Shown: piece after piece, positions 1 through 9,710 of the stretch
Layout of the letters: every line of letters starts with the position of its first letter
How positions within the stretch are numbered: the stretch's first letter is position 1
Assembly (NCBI RefSeq): GCF_014199615.1
Contig: NZ_JACHOB010000001.1
Span: forward strand, 124,001 to 188,000
DNA length: 64,000 nucleotides
From: Parvularcula dongshanensis
GTDB taxonomy: Bacteria; Pseudomonadota; Alphaproteobacteria; Caulobacterales; Parvularculaceae
Reading direction: 5' to 3'
Position numbers and translations under genes: made by a program
Notes under the pieces: model-generated
Told to the model about the DNA's origin: nothing
Databases searched by the model: none
Seen by the model: only the letters and a program-made list of their open reading frames with translations

Positions 1-2
1 AC

Positions 3-374
3 CGCTACACGGTCAGCGGTCCGGCCATCGTTCTCCCGGCGAAGCTCGCGGTCACCATGGCCATGGCCGTGCATGAGCTTGCGACCAACGCACTCAAGTA
101 CGGCGCGTTGTCGGTCGACGAAGGCGTCATCGACGTCCGGTGGCGAGAAGGGGTCGGCCCCGCCGGCCCTCGCCTTTCCTTTCTTTGGACGGAACGCGGT
201 GGGCCGCAGGTCGTACCGCCGGACCAACGCGGCTTCGGCAGCCGCCTGATCGAGACGGCGCTTGCAAACGAGCTACGCGGCTCGGCTCACTTGGACTTCA
301 GGCCTAGCGGTCTGGTCTGCACCATCGACGCACCCGCGCCGCAAGTGCGCCGACCGCCTCGGCCGATACGGTGA
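3..374 (+). CDS. HWE-family sensor histidine kinase, C-terminal part (5' end outside window)
   Basis: The reading frame is open from the left edge and stops at 372-374, so only the ATP-binding end of the protein is present. It carries the N-box motif HELATNALKYGAL and the later WTERGGP segment that supplies the W-x-E signature of HWE/HisKA_2 kinases, followed by GFGSRLIE. The two LOV kinases in this window have the same features, so it is a relative of theirs, but its sensor region is not visible. An ATG at 57 lies inside the conserved domain and is not a credible start. It converges on the GH74 gene with a 13-base gap. Family assignment is firm; the signal sensed is unknown. Confidence 0.85.
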   Translation, partial: RYTVSGPAIVLPAKLAVTMAMAVHELATNALKYGALSVDEGVIDVRWREGVGPAGPRLSFLWTERGGPQVVPPDQRGFGSRLIETALANELRGSAHLDFRPSGLVCTIDAPAPQVRRPPRPIR

Positions 375-387
375 AGAGACGCCGAGT

Positions 388-2640
388 TTAGGTTGGCTCA
401 CCGTAGAGCACGCCCCGCCCATCCGTTGCGAGGTAGACGCGGCCGAAGACGCGGGGGTCGGCAGCGATGGTACGGTAGCGGCGAGCGTACTCATGGCGGT
501 CGTCGTTGATACGCAACCAGCTTCCGGCTTCGTCGTCCGATCGGAAGATGCCGCGAAGATCGCCTCGCCTTCCTATGCAGAAGAGCGATGGGTAGGCCGC
601 GCCTTCTGCCGTGGCACCAAAGGAAAGACGTTCGACGGAAAGCTCGCCCCCGACTCGGTCCCAGCGCTTTCCAGCGTCCCGAGAACGGTAGAGGCCCTGT
701 CTCGTCACCATCCAGAGGTCTCCCTCGCGCCCCGGCACGGCATGAAGCGGGAAAGGCTCCTCGCGCCAAACCGGGCGTTCGTCCGCGAGGTTCGGCAGAC
801 CCCGGCTCGTCTCTTGTCTGAAGGTCGCACCATGATCCTGACTGACGAACCAGTCGCCGGTGTCGAAGTCGAGGGCGTAGAATGCTTGCCCGTTCACACG
901 GTCTGCAACCGGCCGGGCCTTTGTCGGCAGGCCCCGGACTTCCGCCCAGCTCCTCCCGCGGTCACGCGTAAGGCGCGGCGTCGGCGTCAGCGCCATGATG
1001 TTCTCGCCGTCCGCCGAGACGATCACGGCTGCGTCGCGGTAGAGGTCCATCCGCGAATGGTCCGCTGGAACAGGCACCGCGTCGGGTTCCGGTCGGCCAA
1101 GCGGGTGCCAGGACCGCCCGTAATCCTCGGAAAAGGCGAGGGTCGAACCATCATGTCCTTCCGAACCGACCCCTTCATGCGGCGTACCGGAGCGAACGAC
1201 CACGTTCGGAGCGCCGCCCGCGAACTCGATCTGGTTCGTGTTCGCGAAGACAGGCGTCGTGAACTGAAGGCTCGGCGAGACCGTCAGGTCCTCGTGCGAG
1301 AAGCCCGAGATGTCGCCGAAGCCGGTCAGCAGGGGGAACGGGCCCTCCGGCAGGCTCGTCAGGGTGATGACTGCCGTTTGCTCGATGCCTTCCACCCACG
1401 GATACCACTGCGTCCCCTCCCCTCGATCCACCATCGTGACGTCGTCCGTCGCGTAGATCGTCGCGCCCGTCGCGTAGGCGACGTGTCCCGGATCGAACGG
1501 ATCGATCGCAAGCGCGGCGATCCACCAGCCGAACTCCGGCTCGGGGTTACCCCAGTAGAGGAAGGGAACAGACGACACGTCGCGCGCAGCGCTCTCTCTC
1601 AGAGAGGTCCAGCTTCGCCCGTCATCCGTCGACCGCCACACCGTGTCGCCCGGCTGCCAACGGTTCATGCTCGCGACCATGACCGTCCCGGTGTTCTGCC
1701 GGTCGACACCCAAGCCCATGAAACCGCCCATGGGGCGGGGCGGCGTCACGTCCTGCGCCTCCTCGCCCTCGTAACGCCAAACCGCGCCGTCGCTGACGCC
1801 GTTGGGGCCGATGCCGAGGCTGTAGGTGACGAAGAGGACGCCGCGCGGATCGACCGCCCCCTGCGCCGCCGAGAACCGTTCATCCGGCCCGTCCATCGCC
1901 GTCCAGTTCTCGCCGGCGTCATCCGAACGGTAGAGGCGCGGCCCGCCAGGATCGGCCACGCCGACGTAGAGCCGCGTCGTCGCCCCGCCGACCCGCGCAC
2001 TGCCGGCGTCGAAGGCGACGAAGCTCAGCCCGCCGTGGGTGTCCTTCTCGGGCACGCCGAGCCCCTTGTGAGGAAAGCTCTTCACGCCCGACCAGGTCGC
2101 GCCCCCGTCCACGCTGCGCCGCAACCCATCGTGGCGCGAGGCGAAGTAGAGGATGTCCGGGGCATGCGGATCGACCGCCAAACGCTCGCCAAGCCCACGA
2201 CCATCCTCGTTTCCGCCCATCTTGAACGGTACCGTCGTGGTGCGCCACGTCTCGCCCCGGTCGTCCGAGCGCAGCATCGCAGCCTCGCCCCGCGATCCCA
2301 TGCCGACCGCAGCGTGTACGACGTCTGGGTTGTTTGGATCGGGCGCGATACTCTCGACGCCGAAGTAGCTCGAGATCGGCGTGTCGTCCTGCAACGGCCA
2401 CCATGTCTGTGCCGATGCGTCCCACCGGTAAGCCCCACCCATGTCGGAACGGGCATAGGCCAGCCCACGCTCCGCGGTACTGAAGACAATGCCTGGGATG
2501 AAGCCGCCCCCGCCGACCTTAACGCTGCGCCACGCATAAGGGGCGCCGGTTTCGGCGGCACTGTCCCCCGAGAGGCGAGTAGCGAGGGCAGCCGCCACGG
2601 CGGCCAAGCCGAACTGGCGGCGGTTTAGCTCTAAGCTCAT
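388..2640 (-). CDS. GH74 xyloglucan-active endo-glucanase, Tat-exported
   Basis: Protein of 750 residues built from BNR/Asp-box beta-propeller repeats (SDDRGETW, SVDGGATW, SDDAGENW, STDDGRSW, SRDAGKRW). The N-terminus has a twin-arginine signal (NRRQFGL then an alanine-rich stretch), so it is probably exported folded. GH74 hallmarks are ARSDMGGAYRWD near residue 65 and GFGDISGFSHEDL near residue 443; these motifs hold the two catalytic aspartates of the family. GH74 enzymes cut the beta-1,4-glucan backbone of xyloglucan. It is the last gene of the GH35-GH31-GH95-GH74 operon, 7 bases after GH95. No carbohydrate-binding module is evident. Whether it is endo- or exo-acting cannot be told from the sequence. 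Confidence 0.88.
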   Translation of the reverse strand: MSLELNRRQFGLAAVAAALATRLSGDSAAETGAPYAWRSVKVGGGGFIPGIVFSTAERGLAYARSDMGGAYRWDASAQTWWPLQDDTPISSYFGVESIAPDPNNPDVVHAAVGMGSRGEAAMLRSDDRGETWRTTTVPFKMGGNEDGRGLGERLAVDPHAPDILYFASRHDGLRRSVDGGATWSGVKSFPHKGLGVPEKDTHGGLSFVAFDAGSARVGGATTRLYVGVADPGGPRLYRSDDAGENWTAMDGPDERFSAAQGAVDPRGVLFVTYSLGIGPNGVSDGAVWRYEGEEAQDVTPPRPMGGFMGLGVDRQNTGTVMVASMNRWQPGDTVWRSTDDGRSWTSLRESAARDVSSVPFLYWGNPEPEFGWWIAALAIDPFDPGHVAYATGATIYATDDVTMVDRGEGTQWYPWVEGIEQTAVITLTSLPEGPFPLLTGFGDISGFSHEDLTVSPSLQFTTPVFANTNQIEFAGGAPNVVVRSGTPHEGVGSEGHDGSTLAFSEDYGRSWHPLGRPEPDAVPVPADHSRMDLYRDAAVIVSADGENIMALTPTPRLTRDRGRSWAEVRGLPTKARPVADRVNGQAFYALDFDTGDWFVSQDHGATFRQETSRGLPNLADERPVWREEPFPLHAVPGREGDLWMVTRQGLYRSRDAGKRWDRVGGELSVERLSFGATAEGAAYPSLFCIGRRGDLRGIFRSDDEAGSWLRINDDRHEYARRYRTIAADPRVFGRVYLATDGRGVLYGEPT

Positions 2641-2647
2641 CAGGTCG

Positions 2648-5023
2648 TCACTCGTCGGTTTTCGTGGACACGGGAAGAAGCTCGTAGGTGTGACCGCTCT
2701 CCACAGTCAGTACCCGATCAATCGGTCCGTTTTGCAACACACGCTTCGTGACGTCCTTTCCTTTCGACAGGATTCTCATTCTTCCTTCGAACGGCAGGTC
2801 GTCCAACAGAACCTCTCCAGTCCGGCCGGCGTGAAGCGTCGTCTTCGTCAGTCGTCCGCTTTTCCAGAAGAGGTCGATCGTCAGCGCCCCGCGAGCGCGC
2901 AGCCCCTTCGCCTCGCCGTCCGGCCAGGCACTCGGCAGTGCGGGAAGAAGCGCCAAGCGTCCGTGCTGGCTCTGCACCAACATCTCGGCGAGGCCGGACG
3001 ACGCGCCGAAGTTTCCGTCGATCTGGAACGGGGGGTGGGTATCGAGAAGGTTGGGCAGCGTGCTGCCGGTCAGCTGCTCGCCGAACAGCGCATAGGCTCG
3101 GTCACCGTTGCGAAGCCGCGCCCAGAGGTTGATCTTCCAGGCCTTGGACCAGCCCGTCCCGCCGTCACCGCGAGCGTCGAGCGAGGTGCGGGCGGCGGCC
3201 GCGAGGGCGGGCTGCGCGCTCACGTCGATCTGGCGGCCAGGATGCAACGCGAAGAGGTGGCTGACGTGACGATGGTCGTCGGCCGGATCGTCGATGTCTT
3301 CCTTCCACTCCTGAAGTTGCCCCCAGCTGCCGATGCGCAAGCCGGGGTCGAGCCGGGCCAAGGCGTCTTCCAGGCGGCCGGCCATCGCTGCGTCGCCGAC
3401 CTTTCGCGATGCTTCCAGCGTACTGACGAACAAATCGTTGACGATCTGCTGCGACATCGCGGCGCCGGCAGTGAACGAGCCGTGCTCGGGCGAGTACGAA
3501 GGCGAGACCACGAGGCGCTTGTCGCTCGGGTCTTCGCGAAGGCTCGCGAGCCAAAACTCGGCCGCGCCCCGCATCACGGGATAGGCGCGCTCGCGAAGGA
3601 ACTCTTCGTCGAGCGTGTAGCGATAGTGCTCGAAGAGGTGCTGGCAAAGCCAGGCGTTCGCCTCCGGCTGCCAGAACGCCGTCGGCCAAGTGATGAGGCC
3701 GGTGTAGCCCCACGGATTGGTGTTCAGGAACACCGCCCAGCCCGGAGCGTCCATCACCTGCCGCGCCGACGCTTCGCCTGCCTCGGCCAGCGCTTCGGTG
3801 AAAGCGAAGAGTGGCTCGTTGAGCCCGCCGAGACCGAGAGGATCCGCGAGCCAGTAGTTCATCTGAAGGTTGATGTTGACGTGATAGTCCGCGTTCCAGG
3901 GCGGCGTCGCCGAGTTGTTCCAAACACCCTGGAGGTTGGCCGGCAGCGAGCCCGGCCTTGACGAGGCGATCAACAGGTAGCGGCCGTATTGGAGGTATAG
4001 CACCTCGAGGTAGGCACGTTCCGCGGCGCTCGCCTCGGCGTACCCGGCCAACAGGTCGTCAGTGCTTCTCTTCGGCGTGCCCTGGCCAATGTCGAGGCTG
4101 AACGCGTCGAACAGCCCATCGTAATCGAGCCGGTGGCGCAGGTGCACCGCCTCATAGCCGCGCCCCGCCGCGGCCTGCGCCCTGCCCGTCACGCGCGGGA
4201 TTGGATCTTCGCCGCGATAGTCCGGATGATCGAGCGCGTAATCCGTCCCTGCCGCGAGGTAGACGGTGAACGCGCTCGCCCCCTCGACCATGAGGGCTGC
4301 GCCGTCGGATCGAACCTCGCCGCCTTCGGGGACGACCATGAGGCTCGTGGCCCATCGCAGTCCGTTTTCTTCGAGGGCGCCGTGCGCGTTCAGCCCGCCG
4401 CCTTCTGTCTCGACCTCGAAGGTCCGGTTGTCGGGTACGGACAGCGAAACGCGGGCAGCGAACCCTTCTCGCGCGCTCGTCTCGTAGCGGACGACGAGCA
4501 CGTCGTCGGGGTAACTCGCGAGGTAAGTCCGCCTGACGTTCGCGCCGTCCTGGCTGTAGGCGACACGGGCCTCACCCCTGTCGAGGTCCAAGGTCCGGAC
4601 GTAACCAGTGGTGTCCGCCCCGCCGGCCTCTATCACCAGATCGCCGAAGCTTTGATAGTGGCCATAACCGGCTGCGCCGTGGCCGAGCCTCTCGGCGACG
4701 GCTTCCGGCGTCATCGATCCGTCCTCGGCGATCGCCGCCGCGACGGCGTCGACCTTCGCTCTGATCGCCTCTCCGGGCAGGCCGTAATCGTACCCCTCCT
4801 TCGAGCCCGGGCCCCCAGTCCACAGCGTCTTCTCGTTGAACTGAATGCGGTCCTCGCCGACGCCGCCCATTATCATGGCGCCCATGGCGCCATTGCCGAT
4901 GGGCAGGCCCTGGCTCTCCCAGTCCGCCGCCGGCTCGTCATAGACGAGCCGAAGCGGCACCTCTTTCGCCGTAGCGAACCCAAGGCAGAGGACGAGCGAT
5001 GCGGCGCGAAGGAAGCGCCTCAC
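2648..5023 (-). CDS. GH95 alpha-L-fucosidase
   Basis: 791 residues with a Sec signal peptide (MRRFLRAASLVLCLGFATA). The N-terminal domain carries the GH95 signature PIGNGAMGAMIMGG...NEKTLWTGG, and the catalytic (alpha/alpha)6 region carries GVWNNSATPPWNADYH followed by NINLQMNYW near residue 378, which contains the asparagines that activate water in this inverting family. It ends with a beta-sandwich domain. Expected reaction: release of alpha-1,2-linked L-fucose from xyloglucan side chains; some GH95 members act on L-galactose. The start is a GTG that overlaps the GH31 stop in a GTGA quartet, so translation is probably coupled. Family assignment is strong; sugar specificity is inferred from context. 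Confidence 0.88.
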   Translation of the reverse strand: MRRFLRAASLVLCLGFATAKEVPLRLVYDEPAADWESQGLPIGNGAMGAMIMGGVGEDRIQFNEKTLWTGGPGSKEGYDYGLPGEAIRAKVDAVAAAIAEDGSMTPEAVAERLGHGAAGYGHYQSFGDLVIEAGGADTTGYVRTLDLDRGEARVAYSQDGANVRRTYLASYPDDVLVVRYETSAREGFAARVSLSVPDNRTFEVETEGGGLNAHGALEENGLRWATSLMVVPEGGEVRSDGAALMVEGASAFTVYLAAGTDYALDHPDYRGEDPIPRVTGRAQAAAGRGYEAVHLRHRLDYDGLFDAFSLDIGQGTPKRSTDDLLAGYAEASAAERAYLEVLYLQYGRYLLIASSRPGSLPANLQGVWNNSATPPWNADYHVNINLQMNYWLADPLGLGGLNEPLFAFTEALAEAGEASARQVMDAPGWAVFLNTNPWGYTGLITWPTAFWQPEANAWLCQHLFEHYRYTLDEEFLRERAYPVMRGAAEFWLASLREDPSDKRLVVSPSYSPEHGSFTAGAAMSQQIVNDLFVSTLEASRKVGDAAMAGRLEDALARLDPGLRIGSWGQLQEWKEDIDDPADDHRHVSHLFALHPGRQIDVSAQPALAAAARTSLDARGDGGTGWSKAWKINLWARLRNGDRAYALFGEQLTGSTLPNLLDTHPPFQIDGNFGASSGLAEMLVQSQHGRLALLPALPSAWPDGEAKGLRARGALTIDLFWKSGRLTKTTLHAGRTGEVLLDDLPFEGRMRILSKGKDVTKRVLQNGPIDRVLTVESGHTYELLPVSTKTDE

Positions 5024-7950
5024 CGGCCGTTCCTAGGCACCTCGATCGCTTCGCCGGCATAGGTGACGGTCGCGTCCGGCTGCGCATCGAAGTCGAAGCC
5101 CACGCCCTCGCTGACGAAGCGAACGTGGATCGTCCGCTCGTCAGCCAAGCCGTCGAAACCGCCTTCGGTCGCGGCTAGGCTGAGAACCCCCGCATCCTCG
5201 TCCCACGACATCGGAATGCGGGCAAACGACCCGTCCTCGTAGTCGAAGGTCGTCCCATCGTCCTCGTAGACAGAGAATTCGCCGTCCGCCCCTGTGTAGA
5301 CGTAGACGGTCAGCTCGCCGCCCGTGTCCTCGCCCGTGTGCTGAACGTCCGGCCCCATCGGCAAGACTGTCCCGGCCGGAACGAAGAGCGGCATGCGCTC
5401 GAGCGGCGCCTCGGCAGTGACGGTCTGACCGCCCTCGTGGTTCTGCCCGGAGTAGAAGTCGTACCACGAGGCGCCCTCGGGCAGGTAGACTTCGCGCTGC
5501 CGCGCCTCGTACTGGGTGATCGGGGCGACGAGGAAGGAGGGACCGAAGAGGTACTCGTCGTCGACGTCCCACGCCCGGCGGTCCCCTTCATAGTCCATGA
5601 CGAGGCCACGCATGATGGTGGCGTCTTGCTGGTTGGTATCCGCGGCCAAGGTGTAGATGTAGGGCATGAGCCGGTAGCGGAGCCGGTCGTACCAGACCAT
5701 CGACTCGTAAGGCGCCGTCCCCTCGTCTGCGAGGTTGTAGATCTCCCGGAAGGGATACTCGCCGTGGCTGCGGAAGAGCGGCACGAAGGCGCCGAACTGG
5801 AACCATCGGGTGTTCAGCTCGCGCCACTCGTCGAGGTGCTCGGGGTCCTCGTTCGTGTATCGGCTTTCGACCGCGAAGCCGCCGATGTCGAAGGTCCAGT
5901 TCGGCACCCCGGCCATCGAGAAGTTGACGCCTGCCGCGACCTGATCCTTGAGGTCGTCCCAGCGCGCGACGACGTCCCCCGACCACGCCGCCGCGCCGTA
6001 GCGCTGCAGCCCCGGGAAGCCCGAGCGGGTCAGGATGAAGACGCGCTCGTTCGGGTCGGTGCCCGACCGCTCGCCTTCGTAGACGGCCTTCGCGTTCATT
6101 AGGGCGAAGGAGTTGAAGTACTGCGCCCCCGGTCCCATCGCCGTCGGCCCCATGCGCAAGGACCGCTCCCTGTGCGACAGGTTCGAATGCAGGTCGGGCT
6201 CGGTCGCGTCCATCCACCACGCGTCGAAGCCCTTCGAATCGATCCCCTCTTGCATCTGAGACCAGTAGAGGTCGCGCGCCTCCTGGCTGTAGGGGTCGTA
6301 GAACGTGTTCCTGTACCCCTCGCCGACCCAGTCGCGCGTATCCATCTCGAGCTGGCGGGAGTAGAGCGCGCCGATATCGTCCAACGCCTTCGCGTTCTCC
6401 GTCGTCGGATAGAACTTGGGCCAGACCGAGATCATGACGTGTGCGTCCATGTCGTGGACCGTGTCCACCATCCCCTCGGGGTCGGGGAAGCGTTCGGGAT
6501 CGAACTCGTGACTGCCCCACGCGTCCTCGGGCCAGTAGAACCAATCGAGCACGATGTTGTCGATCGGGATCTGCCGGTCGCGGTAGCCCTGAAGCGCCTC
6601 CAGGAGCTCGCCTTGCGTCGTGTATCGCTGACGGCTCTGCCAGAAGCCGTAGGCCCATTTCGGCAGCATCACCGCCTCGCCCGTAAGCTGGCGATACCCG
6701 GCGATCACGTCGTCGATCTTCTCGCCGTTCGCCGCGACGACGTAGTAGTCGATCACCTCGGCGACGTCCGAGGCGAAGGAAAGGCCCGCGTCCAAATCAT
6801 CGAGCACGGGGTCCAAGTGCTCTAGCCGGAAGTAGCCGTCGTTCGGCTGCCAGTCGATCTCGACCTCGCGCGCCTCGCCCGGCTGCATGTCGAGCTCGAA
6901 GGTGAAGTAGTAGGGGTTCCAGTTCTGGCGCCACCGGTCGACGACCTCTTCGCCGTCGACCTTGATCGTCAGGTAGGACGATCCGTAGGCGCGGAACTTG
7001 TGCGTCCCGCCCGTCTCGGCCTCAAGGCTTCCCTTCCAAACGACGCGTTCCGGACTCTCAGTGCCGAAGGGCTCGGGAAACACGTCCCGCACGCTCTCGC
7101 CGCTCGCGAACTGATCGGGGGGCAGGAACTGATAATCCGGATCCCGCTCTCGCGTCTCGGCCCGCACCGCTCCGTCCTCGCCGTAGTAACGGCCCGTCAG
7201 CCCCCCTTCCGATCCGTCCTCACCGCGAACGGTCAGCGTCTCGTCCAGTGGTTGGAACGGCCGCGGGTCGCCGAAGCGGGTGATCGAGTTGTTGTCCCAC
7301 AAGATGCCGTAGTCCGCCGTCGAGGCGACGAAGGGCATGGCGATCGAGATGTTGTGCTGCGCGAGCTCGACCGTCTCGCCCATCATGTTCATCTGGCCGT
7401 TCTGGTGTTGGCCGAGCCCGTAGAGGCCCTCGTCCTCGCTCGCGTCGAAAGCCTGCTGCACCCGGTAGAAGTCCTCGCCCTGCACCATCACGGGTTCGAA
7501 GACGCGGGCCTCGCGCTCTGCGATCAGCGGCTCGCCCTCCTTGTCGTAGACCTGGACGCGTCCTGTCTTGAGGTCGATGTCCGCCGAGATGCCCTCGGTC
7601 GTCAGCCGCATGGCGCCGCGGCGACGACGGACCTTCACGTCGGGGCGCGCCGCTTGCTCGACCACCATCAGACTCTCGTCGCGTGAGAAGTCGCCGTCCG
7701 GAGTGGCCGTCACCCGCAGGATGCCGGGTGCCACCGCCTCGACCCGGACCACGGCCGCGTCCTCTTGGCGCGGCGTGACGATGACGCCGTAGTCGATCTT
7801 CTGGCTGCCGGGCTCGCGGGCCTTCTGCTTCTCGGCCCCTTGCGATCCGTAGACGTCGTTCTGTGATTGCCCCTGCGCGTAGGCTGGCGCCGCCGTCAGC
7901 GTTGCGAGTGCCAGCACCGAAGCCGAGATCATGCGCTTCGCGTTCGTCAT
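5020..7950 (-). CDS. GH31 alpha-xylosidase with PA14 insert
   Basis: 976 residues with a signal peptide ending near AYAQG. After an N-terminal beta-sandwich comes a PA14-like insert at about residues 248-378 (GGLTGRYYGEDG to FRLEHLD). The catalytic barrel follows, with nucleophile motif WWMDATEPD near residue 578 and acid/base region AAWSGDVVARWDDL near 655. The PA14 insert in the same position is a known feature of the Cellvibrio xyloglucan alpha-xylosidase Xyl31A, and this supports alpha-xylosidase over alpha-glucosidase activity. It would remove the non-reducing-end xylose of xyloglucan oligosaccharides. ATG start overlaps the GH35 stop (ATGA). Possibly periplasmic or surface-located. Confidence 0.87.
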   Translation of the reverse strand: MTNAKRMISASVLALATLTAAPAYAQGQSQNDVYGSQGAEKQKAREPGSQKIDYGVIVTPRQEDAAVVRVEAVAPGILRVTATPDGDFSRDESLMVVEQAARPDVKVRRRRGAMRLTTEGISADIDLKTGRVQVYDKEGEPLIAEREARVFEPVMVQGEDFYRVQQAFDASEDEGLYGLGQHQNGQMNMMGETVELAQHNISIAMPFVASTADYGILWDNNSITRFGDPRPFQPLDETLTVRGEDGSEGGLTGRYYGEDGAVRAETRERDPDYQFLPPDQFASGESVRDVFPEPFGTESPERVVWKGSLEAETGGTHKFRAYGSSYLTIKVDGEEVVDRWRQNWNPYYFTFELDMQPGEAREVEIDWQPNDGYFRLEHLDPVLDDLDAGLSFASDVAEVIDYYVVAANGEKIDDVIAGYRQLTGEAVMLPKWAYGFWQSRQRYTTQGELLEALQGYRDRQIPIDNIVLDWFYWPEDAWGSHEFDPERFPDPEGMVDTVHDMDAHVMISVWPKFYPTTENAKALDDIGALYSRQLEMDTRDWVGEGYRNTFYDPYSQEARDLYWSQMQEGIDSKGFDAWWMDATEPDLHSNLSHRERSLRMGPTAMGPGAQYFNSFALMNAKAVYEGERSGTDPNERVFILTRSGFPGLQRYGAAAWSGDVVARWDDLKDQVAAGVNFSMAGVPNWTFDIGGFAVESRYTNEDPEHLDEWRELNTRWFQFGAFVPLFRSHGEYPFREIYNLADEGTAPYESMVWYDRLRYRLMPYIYTLAADTNQQDATIMRGLVMDYEGDRRAWDVDDEYLFGPSFLVAPITQYEARQREVYLPEGASWYDFYSGQNHEGGQTVTAEAPLERMPLFVPAGTVLPMGPDVQHTGEDTGGELTVYVYTGADGEFSVYEDDGTTFDYEDGSFARIPMSWDEDAGVLSLAATEGGFDGLADERTIHVRFVSEGVGFDFDAQPDATVTYAGEAIEVPRNGR

Positions 7951-9620
7951 TCCGTTTCCTCCGTGCCCGCTACCGCGCGGCCTTCTTGTTCGATGCGGTC
8001 GTCGTCAGGGACCAGCGTCACCCGCAGGACCGCCCCCCTGTCCGTGAAGTTGAGACCGTAGTCCGTCTGGTCGCCGTTCCACATTCGGCGGAACCGCCAA
8101 TTGCCCTCTTCCCACTCGACCTCCTCGGCAGAGACGAGCGTGAAGCCGCCGCCCCCCGTCCGGCCGAAGGTCACCCGAGCCCCGATGCCAGTGACGAGGA
8201 ACTGGTTCTCGCCGAGGCGCGCGATCAGCACCCCCGCATTCTCGTCCGGCTCTCGGTGCAGGTCGTCCCCGAGGAAGGTCCAGTCGGGCTGACCGAACTG
8301 CCATAGGTCGTAGTCGACCCTTGCCGTCCAGTCCCCCAGGTCCAAAGTCTGAGGCGCGTCGTCGTCCGGTCTCGCGGCGCCAAAGACCTCGCTCTCGTAG
8401 GCGAGGCGTGCCCACTCGCGTTCGAAGGGACGCACCAGGTCGTAGACCTGCGCGAAGGGCTCGATGATCTCCGGCGTCGTAGCCTTCGCGCCGAGCGGGA
8501 AGTTGCCGTAGCCGGTGTAGTCCATTCCGAAGGGCGCGAAGCCGATCGCCCCCTTTCCAAGCGCTGCGAAGAAGAAGCGCGCGAAGTCCACCCGGTTGCC
8601 GGTCTCGGACACGAAGAGCGGATTGTCGGGTTTCGCGTAGTGATCGAGCGCGGCGCGGTAGGCTTCGCTCTCGGCAGTGTAGATGTCCGGCGAAAGAAGC
8701 GAGAGGTCGGGCGCCGCGGCCTGCCATATGTCGAGCATGTTGTCCGTCGGCCCGCCCGACGCGTAGCTGGCCGGGTCGGTGTCCTTCAGCGGATCGCGAA
8801 GGGCCGCGTTGGTGTACATCGGCAGGTCCAAGACGGCCTTTCCGGCCTCCGCGATCCGTCCGACGTAAGAGCCGATCGACCAGGCGTGGAACGCTTCGTC
8901 GGCATCCTCGCCGAAGACGTCTCTCCAAGAGCCGCCCTCTTGGCCCTCGGACGCCAGGAGCGGAGCGGGGACTTCGGCCTCGAATGCCTCTTGGGCGGCC
9001 TGCCCGTAGTCGCGGACGGAACCGTATGTGCCCGTCTCGTTCTCGACCTGCACCATGATCACGGTGTGATCGGCGTCGTCGTCCCGCAGATAGGTCATGA
9101 GACGGACGAAGGCGCGACGATCCGCTTCCAAGGTTTCCTCCCCGAAGGGCGACAACGCGTAGGATTCGGTACCGTCCTCCTTCACGAGGCGCGGAAAGCG
9201 CTCTCGGTCCAGCTTGACCCAGGCGGGGGTGTAGGCAGGCCCGGTGTTCTTCCAGGTGCCGAACCAAAGAAGCACCAACCGTACGCCGCGCTCTCTCGCC
9301 TGCGGGATCAGCGCGTCGAGGTAGGAGAAGTCGAAACGCCCCTCCACAGGCTCGATCTGCTCCCAGGCGACGGGAATCATCAGCGTGTTCGCGCCGAGCG
9401 CTTCGACTGCCGGCCAGACTTCGGGAAGGACGGACGGGTAGTTCGACGAGTTGTGAGCCTGTGCTGCCAACATGAGGAAGGGCTGACCGTCCACGAGCAG
9501 CGCGTGCCGGCCATTCTCGGTAACGATGCGGGGCCGATCTTCCTGCGCTTCGGCGCCCACGCTGGCCAAGCCAGACAAGCAAGCGAGGCCAATGAAGAGC
9601 CTCAAGCTCGAACGAATCAA
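7947..9620 (-). CDS. GH35 beta-galactosidase (Bgl35A-like)
   Basis: A TIM-barrel GH35 enzyme of the type with a DUF5597-like C-terminal region. The acid/base motif VQVENETG lies near residue 192 and the nucleophile region FVSETGN near 338. The nearest described relative in layout is the xyloglucan-specific beta-galactosidase Bgl35A of Cellvibrio. I place the start at TTG 9620: it follows a good ribosome site (GGGAGG, 7 bases upstream) and gives a clean signal peptide (IRSSLRLFIGLACLSGLASVGAEAQ). Longer versions from ATG 9671 or TTG 9698 put an odd hydrophilic tail ahead of the signal. It is the first gene of the operon, so regulation is expected in the 260 bases upstream. Confidence 0.86.
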   Translation of the reverse strand: MIRSSLRLFIGLACLSGLASVGAEAQEDRPRIVTENGRHALLVDGQPFLMLAAQAHNSSNYPSVLPEVWPAVEALGANTLMIPVAWEQIEPVEGRFDFSYLDALIPQARERGVRLVLLWFGTWKNTGPAYTPAWVKLDRERFPRLVKEDGTESYALSPFGEETLEADRRAFVRLMTYLRDDDADHTVIMVQVENETGTYGSVRDYGQAAQEAFEAEVPAPLLASEGQEGGSWRDVFGEDADEAFHAWSIGSYVGRIAEAGKAVLDLPMYTNAALRDPLKDTDPASYASGGPTDNMLDIWQAAAPDLSLLSPDIYTAESEAYRAALDHYAKPDNPLFVSETGNRVDFARFFFAALGKGAIGFAPFGMDYTGYGNFPLGAKATTPEIIEPFAQVYDLVRPFEREWARLAYESEVFGAARPDDDAPQTLDLGDWTARVDYDLWQFGQPDWTFLGDDLHREPDENAGVLIARLGENQFLVTGIGARVTFGRTGGGGFTLVSAEEVEWEEGNWRFRRMWNGDQTDYGLNFTDRGAVLRVTLVPDDDRIEQEGRAVAGTEETE

Positions 9621-9710
9621 AGGTGTTGCCTCCCAGAGCGGCCCTCGAAGCGCCGCCTCGTTTTGGTCCATGTTCGACGCTCGGGGGGCGTCTGCCAACC
9701 CTCGAACGCC

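Noticed and set aside
262-2628. 788-codon open frame on the plus strand opposite the GH74 gene
   Set aside because: Arg/Pro/Ala-rich mirror of a GC-rich coding strand; no motif, while the minus strand has clear GH74 signatures.
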